A DNA stretch of 28,844 bases from Candidatus Omnitrophota bacterium (lineage in GTDB: Bacteria > Omnitrophota > Koll11 > Duberdicusellales > 4484-171): the NCBI GenBank assembly GCA_030692055.1, contig JAUYCY010000132.1:1-28844 (forward strand), in the 5' to 3' direction. This document shows positions 1 to 8,927 of this stretch, piece by piece. How positions within the stretch are numbered: the first letter of the stretch is position 1; the number at the start of each line of letters is the position of its first letter. The notes under the pieces were generated by a model that saw only the letters and a list, made by a program, of their open reading frames with translations, ran no database searches and had not been told where the DNA came from. A program made the translations under genes and the position numbers.

Positions 1-166
1 AGAAAAGACGAACTTTACTGTAGTGTTGACTAGTGTCGGCGCAAATAAGATTGCGGTTATTAAAGAAATACGCGCAATTACTGAACTTGGCTTAAAAGAA
101 GCAAAAGAGCTGGTTGATTCTGCCCCAAAGAATGTAAAGGAAAATATTCAGCGTAAATCCGCGTAG
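1..166 (+). CDS. rplL: 50S ribosomal protein L7/L12, 3' part only, apparently truncated at its C-terminus
   Basis: The window opens inside this gene, reading from base 2. The visible 54 residues match the L7/L12 C-terminal domain, which recruits translation GTPases to the ribosome: EKTNF at the start, then [12 protein letters not shown], then [15 protein letters not shown]. In E. coli about 71 residues run from the equivalent EKTEF to the end. Here homology stops near VKEN, the frame continues IQRKSA and ends at TAG (164-166). The last helix and strand are therefore absent. No other frame downstream encodes the missing piece. The divergent codons and the stop lie in sequence resembling the right arm of the intergenic repeats seen later. 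rpoB follows, as usual. Whether an intact copy exists elsewhere is unknown. Confidence 0.85.
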   Translation, partial: EKTNFTVVLTSVGANKIAVIKEIRAITELGLKEAKELVDSAPKNVKENIQRKSA

Positions 167-185
167 ATATCTGCGTGTATCCGCT
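151..185. repeat. Right-arm-like fragment of the CGCAGAT-type intergenic repeat
   Basis: This stretch alternates GCGTAAATCCGCG, TAGATATCTGCG and TGTATCCGC. It closely resembles the right arm of the repeat between rplN and rplX (about 18354-18390). No matching left arm is visible. It supplies the last rplL codons and the stop codon. Confidence 0.6.
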
Positions 186-195
186 TCTATGATTG

Positions 196-202
196 AAGGA
201 GG
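196..202 (+). promoter_or_regulatory. Shine-Dalgarno site that fixes the rpoB TTG start
   Basis: AAGGAGG, 7 nt before TTG 210. It decides between the TTG and the in-frame ATG at 189. Confidence 0.75.
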
Positions 203-209
203 TTTTACC

Positions 210-3200
210 TTGAGAGGCAGGAAAGAAGTATCGTTTGCAAAAATTAAAAAAAGTTTTCCCGTACCGCATTTACTTGACCATCAACTTAGTTCTTTTAAAG
301 AATTTTTACAGATGTATGTTTTACCTGAGAAACGGAAAAAGGTAGGCCTGCAGGAAATTCTAGAGGAAGTTTTTCCAATGGAAAGCTCTGACAAACAGTT
401 CCGATTAGAGTTTCTTTCTTACAGTTTAAACAGGTCTCGTTACAGCGTAGAGGAATGCAAAAAACGCTCGCAAACATACGCCGCTCCCTTAAGGGTGAGA
501 CTGCGTCTTGTGGGGCCTTCTCAGGATATAAAAGAGCAGGAGGTTTACTTAGGAGACATTCCTTTGATGACTGATACTGCCTCTTTTATTGTTAACGGCG
601 ATGAAAGAGCGATAGTGAGTCAACTTCAACGTTCTCCTGGCGTATTTTTCGAAGAAGAAATCCACCCTATGGGTAAAAGCATGTATTTTGCCCGCGTTAT
701 CCCCTACCGAGGATATTGGCTTGAGTTTAGAGCCGATATTAACGACACCATCACTGCAATTATTGATAGGCGTAAAACTTTCCCCGCTACCCAAATTTTA
801 AGAATAATGGGGCTTTCCACAAACGAAGATATCTATAAAAATTTTTCCGATAAACCTTACCCCGAAATTGTCAATACCGTAAAAAAGGATAATACTGCCA
901 ATACTGAAGAGGCATATTTAGATTTTTATAAAAAAATGCGCCCCACAGAGCCTATAACTTTAGAGGCAGCAAAGGAAGTTTTCAAAAGGATGTTTCTTGA
1001 CCACAAAAGATATGACTTAGGTAGGGTTGGGCGTTATCTTTTGAACAAAAAATTAGGCATGGACTTTTCTTTAAGCAAAAGAATCATTGATTTAGAAACC
1101 ATAGTAGAGATTTTCAAAACTCTTTTAAAAGTAAAGTCAGGCGAGAGGCCGATTGATGATATTGATCATCTTTCTAATCGGCGGATAAAACTTATTGGTG
1201 AACTCGTGCAGCACCAGGTAAGAATGGGGTTGCTGCGGGTAGAGCGTACATTTTTAGACAGATATCCGCTTATATCTTCCACCGAATTTTCAATCCAACA
1301 TCTTATCAATTCTAGGGCATTCTCTGCGCAAGTACAGGATTTCTTTGCGCGTTCACCGCTTTCACAATTTATGGATCAGACTAACCCGCTTGCGGAGATA
1401 ACTCACAAAAGAAGGCTTTCTGCAATGGGCCCAGGAGGGTTATCCCGCGAACGAGCTGGCTTTGAGGTACGCGATGTTCACCCTACACATTACGGCAAAA
1501 TTTGCCCTATCGAAACACCAGAAGGAGCAAATATTGGCCTTTTGTCATCTCTGACTACCTATGTACGCATAAACCCGCTGGGATTTCTTACTGCGCCCTA
1601 TAGAAAAATCGAGAAAGGCGCGGTTTTGGATAAAGTTGATTATTTAGCTAGCGATGAAGAGGAGGAAAAATTCATCGCACAAATAACTCCTAATATTGGA
1701 GAGGACGGAAAAATAAAAGACAAAGAAGTATATTCGCGGCATAAAGGGAAGTTTCCCAAAATAAAACCTCATGAAGCAGAGTATATGGATATTTCTCCGC
1801 AGCAGATTATTTCTGTGTCCGCGGTTTTAATTCCTTTTTTGGAACACGATGATGCAAATAGAGCGCTTATGGGTTCAAACATGCAAAGGCAAGCTGTCCC
1901 GCTGCTATTTCCAGAAGAACCGCTTGTGGCAACGGGCATTGAGAAAAAAGTGGTTAGAGATAGCGGTGTGGTTGTATTGAATAAAGAAGAAGGGGAAGTT
2001 GAAGAGGTAGACGCCGCGCATATTAAAATTAGTAATTTTGTTTATAAATTAAGAAAGTTTGAACGTTCAAATGCTGATACCTGTGTCAACCAAAGGCCGT
2101 TAGTGCGTAAGGGGGATCGTATAAAAGAAGGTGAGACTATCGCCGACGGTATGGCTTCAAGAGGCGGGGAACTTGCTTTGGGAAGAAACCTTTTGGTGGC
2201 ATTTTTGCCGTGGAGAGGGTATAACTTTGAGGATGCCATAATTATAAATGAAAGATTGGTAAAAGAAGATATTCTTACCTCTCTTCATATTGAGAGATTT
2301 GAAATAGAGGCAAGAGAAACTAGGCTTGGCAATGAAGAAGTCACTCGCGATATCCCCAATGTCAGCGAGGAAGCCCTGAAAAACCTTGATGAAAATGGCA
2401 TAGTGCGTATAGGCGCAGAGGTAATGCCTGATGATATTTTAATCGGGCGTGTAACTCCTAGAACAGAAAAAGAGCTTTCCCCTGAGGAAAGGCTGTTACG
2501 CGCGATTTTTGGCGAGAAAGCCGCTGACGTAAAAGATACGTCGCTACGAGTTCCGCCTGGAGTCTATGGCGTAGCAATAAACGTAGAAGTATTCCAGCGT
2601 AAAGACCGAGGCAGACGTTCTAAAAAAGAGAAAACAGAAGAGTTGAAACGTTTAAGAGAAATAGAGAGATATTATGAAGAAGAAAAAGAGCTTCTTAAAA
2701 GAGAAAAAATGCGCCGCCTAAGCGTTATTCTAGGCAAAAACGAGAATAGGATTACCGCTGGGGATATCGAAGATAACGAAGAATTAAAAGCAATCGAGAG
2801 TATATACGATGAACGGCTTCATGAGTTAACCATGGAGAAGGAACTTGAGATTGCGAAAATTAAAAAAGGCGATGAGCTTCCCACAGGAGTTTTAAAGCGT
2901 GTCGTCGCTTTCGTGGCAATGAAGCGAAAGGCTTCCGCTGGAGATAAACTTTCTGGTCGTCATGGCAACAAGGGGGTTATTTCAAAGATTTTACCAGAGG
3001 AGGATATGCCTTACCTAGAAGACGGAACGACTGTCGACGTCATATTAAATCCCCTCGGTGTTCCTTCAAGAATGAATGTAGGCCAGCTTCTTGAGATGCA
3101 TCTTGGCTGGGCGGCAAAGAAATTAGGGATTAGAGCAATTTCGCCTGTTTTTGACGGAGCAACCGAAGAAGAGATAAAAAATCTATTAAAAGAAGCGCAG

Positions 3201-3632
3201 CTTCCGGAAGATGGAAAAGTTACGCTTTATGATGGTTATACAGGAAAACCTTTCGATCAAAGAGTGGGTGTCGGCTATATGTTTTTGATGAAACTTGTGC
3301 ACATGGTTGACGATAAAATTCATGCCCGCGCAATTGGGCCGTATTCACTTATTACTCAGCAGCCCCTGGGAGGAAAAGCTCAGTTTGGCGGCCAACGTTT
3401 TGGAGAAATGGAAGTATGGGCTCTGGAAGCATATGGAGCAGCATTCACGCTACAAGAAATACTTACGGTTAAAAGTGATGACGTTGAGGGAAGAACACGC
3501 ATATATGAGGCAATTGTGAGGGGCGAGCAGAAGTTTCACCCCTCTGTTCCAGAGTCATTTAATGTTTTGATGAAAGAGTTACAGGGGTTATGTTTAGATA
3601 TAAGGGCAGAAAAAGATTCAAAAGTCAAATGA
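210..3632 (+). CDS. rpoB: DNA-directed RNA polymerase subunit beta
   Basis: The beta subunit of core RNA polymerase forms one pincer and, with beta', the active centre. I place the start at TTG 210 because AAGGAGG lies 7 nt upstream (196-202); the in-frame ATG at 189 would put that site inside the gene. This gives 1140 residues. The rifampicin pocket region is intact, with SQFMDQTNPLAEITHKRR at about 385-402 and an Ala where E. coli has Ser522. The conserved SAGDKLSGRHGNKGV block starts near residue 909, and the C-terminal AQFGGQRFGEMEVWALEAYG block is present. A charged, probably coiled-coil insertion occupies roughly 795-890. rpoC follows after an unusually long 296-bp gap. Confidence 0.97.
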   Translation: MRGRKEVSFAKIKKSFPVPHLLDHQLSSFKEFLQMYVLPEKRKKVGLQEILEEVFPMESSDKQFRLEFLSYSLNRSRYSVEECKKRSQTYAAPLRVRLRLVGPSQDIKEQEVYLGDIPLMTDTASFIVNGDERAIVSQLQRSPGVFFEEEIHPMGKSMYFARVIPYRGYWLEFRADINDTITAIIDRRKTFPATQILRIMGLSTNEDIYKNFSDKPYPEIVNTVKKDNTANTEEAYLDFYKKMRPTEPITLEAAKEVFKRMFLDHKRYDLGRVGRYLLNKKLGMDFSLSKRIIDLETIVEIFKTLLKVKSGERPIDDIDHLSNRRIKLIGELVQHQVRMGLLRVERTFLDRYPLISSTEFSIQHLINSRAFSAQVQDFFARSPLSQFMDQTNPLAEITHKRRLSAMGPGGLSRERAGFEVRDVHPTHYGKICPIETPEGANIGLLSSLTTYVRINPLGFLTAPYRKIEKGAVLDKVDYLASDEEEEKFIAQITPNIGEDGKIKDKEVYSRHKGKFPKIKPHEAEYMDISPQQIISVSAVLIPFLEHDDANRALMGSNMQRQAVPLLFPEEPLVATGIEKKVVRDSGVVVLNKEEGEVEEVDAAHIKISNFVYKLRKFERSNADTCVNQRPLVRKGDRIKEGETIADGMASRGGELALGRNLLVAFLPWRGYNFEDAIIINERLVKEDILTSLHIERFEIEARETRLGNEEVTRDIPNVSEEALKNLDENGIVRIGAEVMPDDILIGRVTPRTEKELSPEERLLRAIFGEKAADVKDTSLRVPPGVYGVAINVEVFQRKDRGRRSKKEKTEELKRLREIERYYEEEKELLKREKMRRLSVILGKNENRITAGDIEDNEELKAIESIYDERLHELTMEKELEIAKIKKGDELPTGVLKRVVAFVAMKRKASAGDKLSGRHGNKGVISKILPEEDMPYLEDGTTVDVILNPLGVPSRMNVGQLLEMHLGWAAKKLGIRAISPVFDGATEEEIKNLLKEAQLPEDGKVTLYDGYTGKPFDQRVGVGYMFLMKLVHMVDDKIHARAIGPYSLITQQPLGGKAQFGGQRFGEMEVWALEAYGAAFTLQEILTVKSDDVEGRTRIYEAIVRGEQKFHPSVPESFNVLMKELQGLCLDIRAEKDSKVK

Positions 3633-3636
3633 AGAC

Positions 3637-3672
3637 ATAACTTACGGGAGCGTAATCGCGAACGTAAGTTAT
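3637..3672 (+). other. Hairpin just after rpoB
   Basis: ATAACTTACG (3637-3646) pairs perfectly with CGTAAGTTAT (3663-3672). The loop holds a smaller GCG/CGC stem (3650-3652 with 3657-3659). No T-run follows, so it does not look like an intrinsic terminator. It may be a processing or stability element, or a palindromic repeat. Confidence 0.7.
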
Positions 3673-3674
3673 AA

Positions 3675-3801
3675 GTCTGAATTTGACCCCACACCCAGAT
3701 ATGGTCGGTGTGGTGAGTAAACTCTACAAGAAATAAAGTAACAAACCTCATATCGTAAAGTAGTAAGATGAACTGCTGGGTGTGGGGTTTAATTCGCAGA
3801 C
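3675..3801 (+). repeat. 117-bp structured element, copy A, upstream of rpoC
   Basis: The core (3679-3795) begins GAATTTGACCCCACACCCAG and ends CTGGGTGTGGGGTTTAATTC, an inverted repeat pairing at 18 of 20 positions plus one G-T. GTCT (3675-3678) and AGAC (3798-3801) can extend the helix past a 2-nt bulge. Inside are a 7-bp hairpin CCACACC/GGTGTGG (3689-3695 with 3707-3713), a small GAG/CTC hairpin (3715-3717 with 3722-3724), and a 6-bp hairpin AGTAGT/ACTGCT (3759-3764 with 3772-3777). A second copy of the same core length precedes rpoA. It could be a leader RNA or a short non-autonomous mobile element. Confidence 0.85.
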
Positions 3802-3803
3802 GG

Positions 3804-3844
3804 CTTGCGCCTACGACTTATGTTCGCCGGTAGGCTGCCGCAAG
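3804..3844 (+). other. Bulged hairpin in the rpoB-rpoC spacer
   Basis: CTTGCG (3804-3809) pairs with CGCAAG (3839-3844), and CCTAC (3810-3814) pairs with GTAGG (3830-3834), leaving a 4-nt bulge on the 3' side. Function unknown. Confidence 0.6.
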
Positions 3845-3853
3845 TTATCTGCT

Positions 3854-3911
3854 TCCGCCAAAATCGAAGATTTCGGCGAGATCCCGTCATTCGCCTTAGG
3901 CGAATGACGGA
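3854..3911 (+). repeat. Tandem two-hairpin element, copy 1, immediately before the rpoC ribosome binding site
   Basis: Hairpin one pairs 3856-3865 with 3869-3878 (one A-C mismatch, loop GAA). Hairpin two pairs CCGTCATTCGCC (3884-3895) with GGCGAATGACGG (3899-3910), 12 bp perfect with loop TTA. The layout and the GAGA-containing linker match the element at 16206-16265. Confidence 0.75.
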
Positions 3912-3928
3912 CATTAAAGGAGCCAAGC

Positions 3929-6900
3929 ATGATAGAGGAAGCCAGTTTTTTCGATCGTATAACTATAAAAATTGCCTCTTCGCAGATTATTAAAAGTTGG
4001 TCTTCCGGGGAAGTGAAAAAAGCCGAAACTTTGAATTACCGCACTTTAAAACCGGAAAAGGACGGACTTTTTTGCGAGAAGATTTTCGGGCCGGCAAAAG
4101 ATTGGGAATGCCATTGCGGTAAGCTAAAAGGTATTAAATTTAAGGGTGCAAAATGTGACCGTTGCGGTGTCGAAGTGCTTCATTCTTCTGTGCGGCGCCA
4201 ACGCATGGGCCATATTGATTTAGCTGCGCCAGTAATGCATATATGGTTTTTTAAGATTATTCCCTCAAGGGTAGGAGCAATTCTAGATTTAAGCATTAAA
4301 GAACTAGAAAAGGTTGTGTATTATGAAGAGCATATTGTAATTGATCCTGGTAGTACTAAGCTTAAGAAGAAACAACTTTTGAATGAAGAAGAGTATCAGA
4401 AAGCAAAAAAAGAGTATGGTGATGGTTTCGTATCAAGAATAGGCGCAGAAGCGATAAGGGAGCTTTTAAAAGAAATAGATTTAGATAAGTTAAGCAGAAG
4501 CATAAGAAAAGACATAGATAACGGCAAGGGAGTGGTTAATAAACGACTACTCAAGAAGCTAAAAATAGTGGAGGACTTTAGGCGTTCAGGCAATAAACCC
4601 GAATGGATGGTTTTAGAAGTAGTTCCTGTTATCCCTCCGGACATAAGGCCCCTAGTTTCTCTTGAGGGCGGCAGATTCGCCTCTTCGGATCTCAATGATC
4701 TTTATCGCAGAGTAATCAATAGGAATAACCGTCTAAAAAGATTAATTTCTTTAGGTGCTCCAGATATAATTATTAGAAACGAAAAAAGGATGCTTCAGGA
4801 AGCTGTAGATGCATTAATAGAAAATGGCCGTCACGGTAGGCCAGTTACCGGGCCTCAAAACAGGCCTTTAAAGAGTATCTCAGATATGCTTAAGGGCAAA
4901 CAAGGCCGTTTCCGGCAAAATCTCCTAGGTAAGCGCGTTGATTATTCTGGGAGAACCGTCATTGTGGTGGGGCCTGATTTAAAGCTGCATCAGTGTGGTT
5001 TACCAAAACAGATGGCCTTAGAGCTATTCGAGCCTTTTATTATAAAGAAACTGCGAGAAAGAGGCTTTGTGCATACCATAAAGGGGGCGCGCAGGATGGT
5101 AGAACGTGCCAGAGTGGAAGTATGGGATATCTTGGAAGAGGTTATTAATGGCCACCCAGTAATGCTTAACCGTGCCCCCACGCTGCATCGTCTGAGTATT
5201 CAATCTTTCTATCCAATACTTGTAGAAGGAAAAGCAATAAAGTTACATCCGCTAGTCTGTGCGCCTTTCAACGCTGATTTTGATGGTGATCAGATGGCAG
5301 TGCATGTTCCTTTATCTTTAGAGGCGCAGGCTGAGTCAAGAATTGCCATGCTTTCGGTGAATAATATCTTTTCACCCGCTGATGGCAGGCCTGTCATCAC
5401 TCCGTCTCAGGATACTATTATCGGTTGCCGCTATCTTACCTTGCGCAAAGACGCAGCGCAAGGCGAAGGCGCGTTATTCTCTTGCTCCCAAGAGGTAATT
5501 ACTGCGTTTTTAGACGAAGAAGTAGAGCTACATGCTAAGATTAAATTGAGATTATTTCTAAAAGCTCTTGCTGCGGATGATACAAAGGAAGAACCAGTTC
5601 TTGAGGGCAAAAACAAAGCGGCAAATATTATCGAAACAACGGTTGGTAGGGTAATTTTTAATGAAATTTTACCCAAAGGATTTAGGTTCATTAATGAAGT
5701 TTTAGGAAAAAAGGGTATTTCGGGGATTATCAGTGAATGCTATAAAAGTTTTGGCCACAGCGCTACAATAAAACTTTTGGATGATATCAAGGATTTGGGT
5801 TTTGAATATGCTACCTTAGGGGGGATTAGTATTGGTGTTAATGATTTGCAGATACCCCCTCAAAAGGATGAATGTATCACTGAAGCTAATGAAGATTCGA
5901 TAAAAGTTGAAGACCAATACAAAAAGGGAATTATTACAGAGAAAGAGCGTTACAATAAGATTATAGATATATGGACCAGGGCTACCGGAAAAGTTTCCGA
6001 CTTAGTTTTTAAAGGTATGGATGAGTTTAACCCAATATTTATGATGGCAGATTCAGGGGCCAGAGGTTCACGTGACCAGGTAAAACAGTTAGCCGGAATA
6101 AGAGGCCTTATGCAAAAACCCTCCGGGGAGACTATCGAGACCCCAATTACTTCTAATTTTAGAGAGGGGTTGTCCGTTTTAGAGTACTTTATCTCTACGC
6201 ACGGTGCCAGAAAGGGTTTGGCGGACACCGCCTTAAAAACCGCTGATGCCGGCTATCTTACCCGCAGGCTCGTTGATGTTGCGCAAGAAGTGATCATTGT
6301 TCAGGAGGATTGTGGTACGGTTAATGGTATCGCCGTTTCAGAAATCGTAGAGGGTGATGATGTTGTTGTTCCTTTAAAGGAAAGAATCGTGGGCAGAGTG
6401 GCATTAGACAGCATAGCTGACGTGATAAGCGATGAAGTGATAGTAAAATCTGGCGAAGAGTTTAGCGATGAAAAAGCTGATAAAATTGAGCGTCTTGGAT
6501 TAGAAAAAATAAGGATACGCAGCGTCTTGACTTGCGAATCTGAACGCGGAGTATGTATGAAATGCTACGGAAGAGATTTAGCAAGCGGAAAATTAGTTGA
6601 GACGGGTACTGCTGTTGGCATAATTGCTGCTCAGTCTATAGGTGAACCAGGCACGCAGCTTACCATGAGGACATTTCATATAGGTGGAACCGCCTCAAGA
6701 GTTGCAGAGAGAGCGTTTATAAAAGCGAAAGATAAAGGTATAGTGAAATACCATAATCTTAAAGTTATCGCCAAAGGTAAGCAATTCGTGGTTCTTAATA
6801 GAAACGGCGTAGTAAGCGTAAATGACGAAAGAGGAGTGGAACTGCAAAGAAACCCAGTTCCGCAGGGCTCAGCCATTTTGACGGTAGAAGGAGAACAAGT

Positions 6901-7957
6901 CGAAAAAGACAAAATATTTGTAAGATGGGAACCATATTCTTCTCCAATTATTAGCGAAGTTAACGGCAGGGTTAAATACGAAGATATAGTCGATAAGATT
7001 ACCATGCAGGAGGAAATGAATACAGCCACAGGCAGAAGAGAAAGGGTGATCGTAGAATTCAAAGGAGATTATCACCCGCAACTTTTAATTCTCTCCGACG
7101 ATGATAAAAAAGAAGTTTTAGGGATTTATTCTTTGCCTAGCGGAGCCCATATAATGGTTAGTGAGGCCGATAAGGTTGAGGCCGGAGATGTTATCGCTAA
7201 AACCCCCCGCTTACTCGCAAAGACAAGAGATATAACCCTAGGCTTACCGCGTGTTGCTGAACTTTTCGAAGCACGTAGGCCAAAGCACCCTGCGATTATA
7301 AGTGAAATCGATGGCTTTATTGAGTTTAAAGAAGAAAAAGGCGAAAGAAAAATCCTTGTGCGTAGCTCTACAGGTATGAAACGCGAATATATGATTCCAA
7401 TCGGCAGCCACCCTATAGTTTACGGGGGCGATGAGGTAGCTGCTGGCGGGCAACTTACAGAGGGGCCGACAGTGTTACAGGATATTCTAAGGGTTTGCGG
7501 CGATAAGGTTTTGCAAGAACGTTTAGTCAATGAAGTTCAAGAAGTTTATAGGCTACAAGGAGTAAGAATTAACGATAAGCATATTGAAGTTATCATACGA
7601 GAGATGCTTAAAAAAGTTAGAATAATTGAACCAGGGGATACTAGTTTTTTACCAGGTGAACCTGTTGATAAATGGGATTTTCGCAGAGAAAACGAACGAG
7701 TTGCCAAGAAAGACGGAAAGCCAGCAACCGCATCGCCGCTACTACTTGGAATTACCAAAGCGTCGTTAAGCACCAAGAGCTTTATTTCTGCGGCCAGTTT
7801 TCAAGAAACAACTCGAGTGTTAACTGAAGCAGCTACCGCAGGTAAAATTGATGAACTGCTGGGTTTGAAAGAAAATGTTATAGTGGGCCATCTTGTTCCT
7901 GCTGGAACAGGCTTAAAAATATACCGAGATATTGAGGTGGAAAAATGCCAACAATAA
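3929..7957 (+). CDS. rpoC: DNA-directed RNA polymerase subunit beta'
   Basis: The catalytic subunit of RNA polymerase, 1342 residues. ATG 3929 has AAGGAG 6 nt upstream (3917-3922). The N-terminal zinc ribbon has C61, C63, C76 and C79. The magnesium-binding NADFDGDQ motif places the catalytic aspartates at 450, 452 and 454. The second zinc site has C795, C869, C876 and C879. The trigger-loop segment [16 protein letters not shown] starts at about 895. A large insertion of roughly 170 residues (about 925-1097) follows the trigger region, in the place of the beta-barrel insertion known from Proteobacteria and several other phyla; this explains the greater length than the Bacillus protein (about 1200). 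The stop overlaps rpsL by 13 nt, which implies co-translation. Confidence 0.97.
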   Translation: MIEEASFFDRITIKIASSQIIKSWSSGEVKKAETLNYRTLKPEKDGLFCEKIFGPAKDWECHCGKLKGIKFKGAKCDRCGVEVLHSSVRRQRMGHIDLAAPVMHIWFFKIIPSRVGAILDLSIKELEKVVYYEEHIVIDPGSTKLKKKQLLNEEEYQKAKKEYGDGFVSRIGAEAIRELLKEIDLDKLSRSIRKDIDNGKGVVNKRLLKKLKIVEDFRRSGNKPEWMVLEVVPVIPPDIRPLVSLEGGRFASSDLNDLYRRVINRNNRLKRLISLGAPDIIIRNEKRMLQEAVDALIENGRHGRPVTGPQNRPLKSISDMLKGKQGRFRQNLLGKRVDYSGRTVIVVGPDLKLHQCGLPKQMALELFEPFIIKKLRERGFVHTIKGARRMVERARVEVWDILEEVINGHPVMLNRAPTLHRLSIQSFYPILVEGKAIKLHPLVCAPFNADFDGDQMAVHVPLSLEAQAESRIAMLSVNNIFSPADGRPVITPSQDTIIGCRYLTLRKDAAQGEGALFSCSQEVITAFLDEEVELHAKIKLRLFLKALAADDTKEEPVLEGKNKAANIIETTVGRVIFNEILPKGFRFINEVLGKKGISGIISECYKSFGHSATIKLLDDIKDLGFEYATLGGISIGVNDLQIPPQKDECITEANEDSIKVEDQYKKGIITEKERYNKIIDIWTRATGKVSDLVFKGMDEFNPIFMMADSGARGSRDQVKQLAGIRGLMQKPSGETIETPITSNFREGLSVLEYFISTHGARKGLADTALKTADAGYLTRRLVDVAQEVIIVQEDCGTVNGIAVSEIVEGDDVVVPLKERIVGRVALDSIADVISDEVIVKSGEEFSDEKADKIERLGLEKIRIRSVLTCESERGVCMKCYGRDLASGKLVETGTAVGIIAAQSIGEPGTQLTMRTFHIGGTASRVAERAFIKAKDKGIVKYHNLKVIAKGKQFVVLNRNGVVSVNDERGVELQRNPVPQGSAILTVEGEQVEKDKIFVRWEPYSSPIISEVNGRVKYEDIVDKITMQEEMNTATGRRERVIVEFKGDYHPQLLILSDDDKKEVLGIYSLPSGAHIMVSEADKVEAGDVIAKTPRLLAKTRDITLGLPRVAELFEARRPKHPAIISEIDGFIEFKEEKGERKILVRSSTGMKREYMIPIGSHPIVYGGDEVAAGGQLTEGPTVLQDILRVCGDKVLQERLVNEVQEVYRLQGVRINDKHIEVIIREMLKKVRIIEPGDTSFLPGEPVDKWDFRRENERVAKKDGKPATASPLLLGITKASLSTKSFISAASFQETTRVLTEAATAGKIDELLGLKENVIVGHLVPAGTGLKIYRDIEVEKCQQ

Positions 7958-8319
7958 CGCAGCTTATAAGAAAACCTAGAATTGCTAAAAAAAGAAGGAG
8001 TAAATCTCCTGCGCTCATGCAAGCACCCCAGAAGCGAGGTGTTTGCATACAAGTTAGAACTATGACTCCTAAAAAACCTAATTCAGCACTGCGTAAAATC
8101 GCCAGGGTTAGGCTGACAAATGGCAAGGAAGTTACTTCTTATATTCCGGGCGAAGGCCATAATTTGCAGGAACACTCCATAGTTTTAGTAAGAGGAGGTA
8201 GGGTAAAAGACCTTCCGGGAGTTAGGTATCATATTATAAGAGGAGCTCTTGACTGTCAGGGTGTGCAAAATAGGAAGAGGTCACGTTCTAAATACGGAGC
8301 AAAGAGGCCCAAACAATAA
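7945..8319 (+). CDS. rpsL: 30S ribosomal protein S12
   Basis: S12 sits at the decoding centre of the small subunit and affects accuracy. The 124-residue length and the conserved [11 protein letters not shown] segment (K43, K44 here) and [12 protein letters not shown] segment are typical. The lysines associated with streptomycin response are of the ordinary sensitive type. The start lies inside the last codons of rpoC, a 13-nt overlap joining the rpoBC and str gene groups. The C-terminus ends in the usual basic [10 protein letters not shown]. Confidence 0.97.
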   Translation: MPTITQLIRKPRIAKKRRSKSPALMQAPQKRGVCIQVRTMTPKKPNSALRKIARVRLTNGKEVTSYIPGEGHNLQEHSIVLVRGGRVKDLPGVRYHIIRGALDCQGVQNRKRSRSKYGAKRPKQ

Positions 8320-8334
8320 AGGAGTTTATAAAAG

Positions 8335-8802
8335 ATGAGAAGAAGAAAAGCGCCAAAAAGAGAGGTAAAAGCAGATCCAAAATATAATTCTCCTGTTATT
8401 GGTCAACTCATAAATATTGTTATGCAGGATGGCAAAAAGACGTTGGCTCAGGGGATAGTTTACGATGCCTTTGATGTAGTTGCGGAAAAATTAAAAGAGG
8501 ATTCCTTGAAAATATTTTTTGCCGCTGTAGAAAATGCCCGTCCACGCCTTGAAGTGCGGCCAAGAAGAATCGGCGGTGCTACGTATCAGGTTCCCATGGA
8601 AGTACCTCAGGATAGGGGTATCTCTATTGCGCTGCGCTGGATAAGGGAGTATGCGTTGGGTAAAAAAGGTAAGGCGATGAAAATAAAATTGGCGGAAGAA
8701 ATAATTTCTGCCTATAAGAACGAAGGTTCGGTCATAAAGAAAAAGGATGAAACGCATAAAATGGCAGAAGCAAACCGGGCATTTGCGCATTTTAAATGGT
8801 GA
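8335..8802 (+). CDS. rpsG: 30S ribosomal protein S7
   Basis: S7 nucleates assembly of the 3' major domain of 16S rRNA and contacts tRNA in the E site. The protein has 155 residues and starts [19 protein letters not shown]. It contains the [14 protein letters not shown] segment and ends near [13 protein letters not shown], all family hallmarks. AAAGGAG (8318-8324) precedes the ATG by 10 nt and overlaps the rpsL stop. A 125-bp gap filled by a repeat separates it from fusA. Confidence 0.97.
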   Translation: MRRRKAPKREVKADPKYNSPVIGQLINIVMQDGKKTLAQGIVYDAFDVVAEKLKEDSLKIFFAAVENARPRLEVRPRRIGGATYQVPMEVPQDRGISIALRWIREYALGKKGKAMKIKLAEEIISAYKNEGSVIKKKDETHKMAEANRAFAHFKW

Positions 8803-8927
8803 CAACACAGATTAGCACAGATAAAGAACCACAGATAATCACAGATAAAAAAAAGATACAGATTAGAGTAGACGATTCATCTGCGATCATCTGCTCTAAA
8901 ATCTGTGATCATCTGTGGAATAAAGAT
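8803..8927. repeat. CACAGAT-type inverted repeat between rpsG and fusA
   Basis: The left half has successive units ACACAGAT, CACAGAT, CCACAGAT, CACAGAT and ACAGAT, spaced by 3-6 nt. The right half has ATCTGCG, ATCTGC, ATCTGTG and ATCTGTGG. The halves can pair as a long imperfect hairpin in the mRNA. The repeat runs to 10 nt before the fusA ATG, and no Shine-Dalgarno site is visible. Confidence 0.85.

Noticed and set aside
130..200. Frameshift restoring the rplL C-terminus
   Set aside because: Neither alternative frame downstream encodes the expected KEEAEEIKKKLEEAGA-like segment.
189..209. ATG 189 as rpoB start
   Set aside because: The strong AAGGAGG would be inside the gene; TTG 210 is at the right distance from it.
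3637..3672. Intrinsic terminator after rpoB
   Set aside because: The stem is good, but no T-run follows it and rpoC must be transcribed through.
3805..3993. 62-codon open frame in the rpoB-rpoC gap
   Set aside because: It translates palindromic DNA and runs into rpoC in another frame; no ribosome binding site or known similarity.
8796..8927. In-frame 44-residue N-terminal extension of EF-G
   Set aside because: It only translates the CACAGAT repeat ([16 protein letters not shown]) and has no family similarity; ATG 8928 gives the normal EF-G start.
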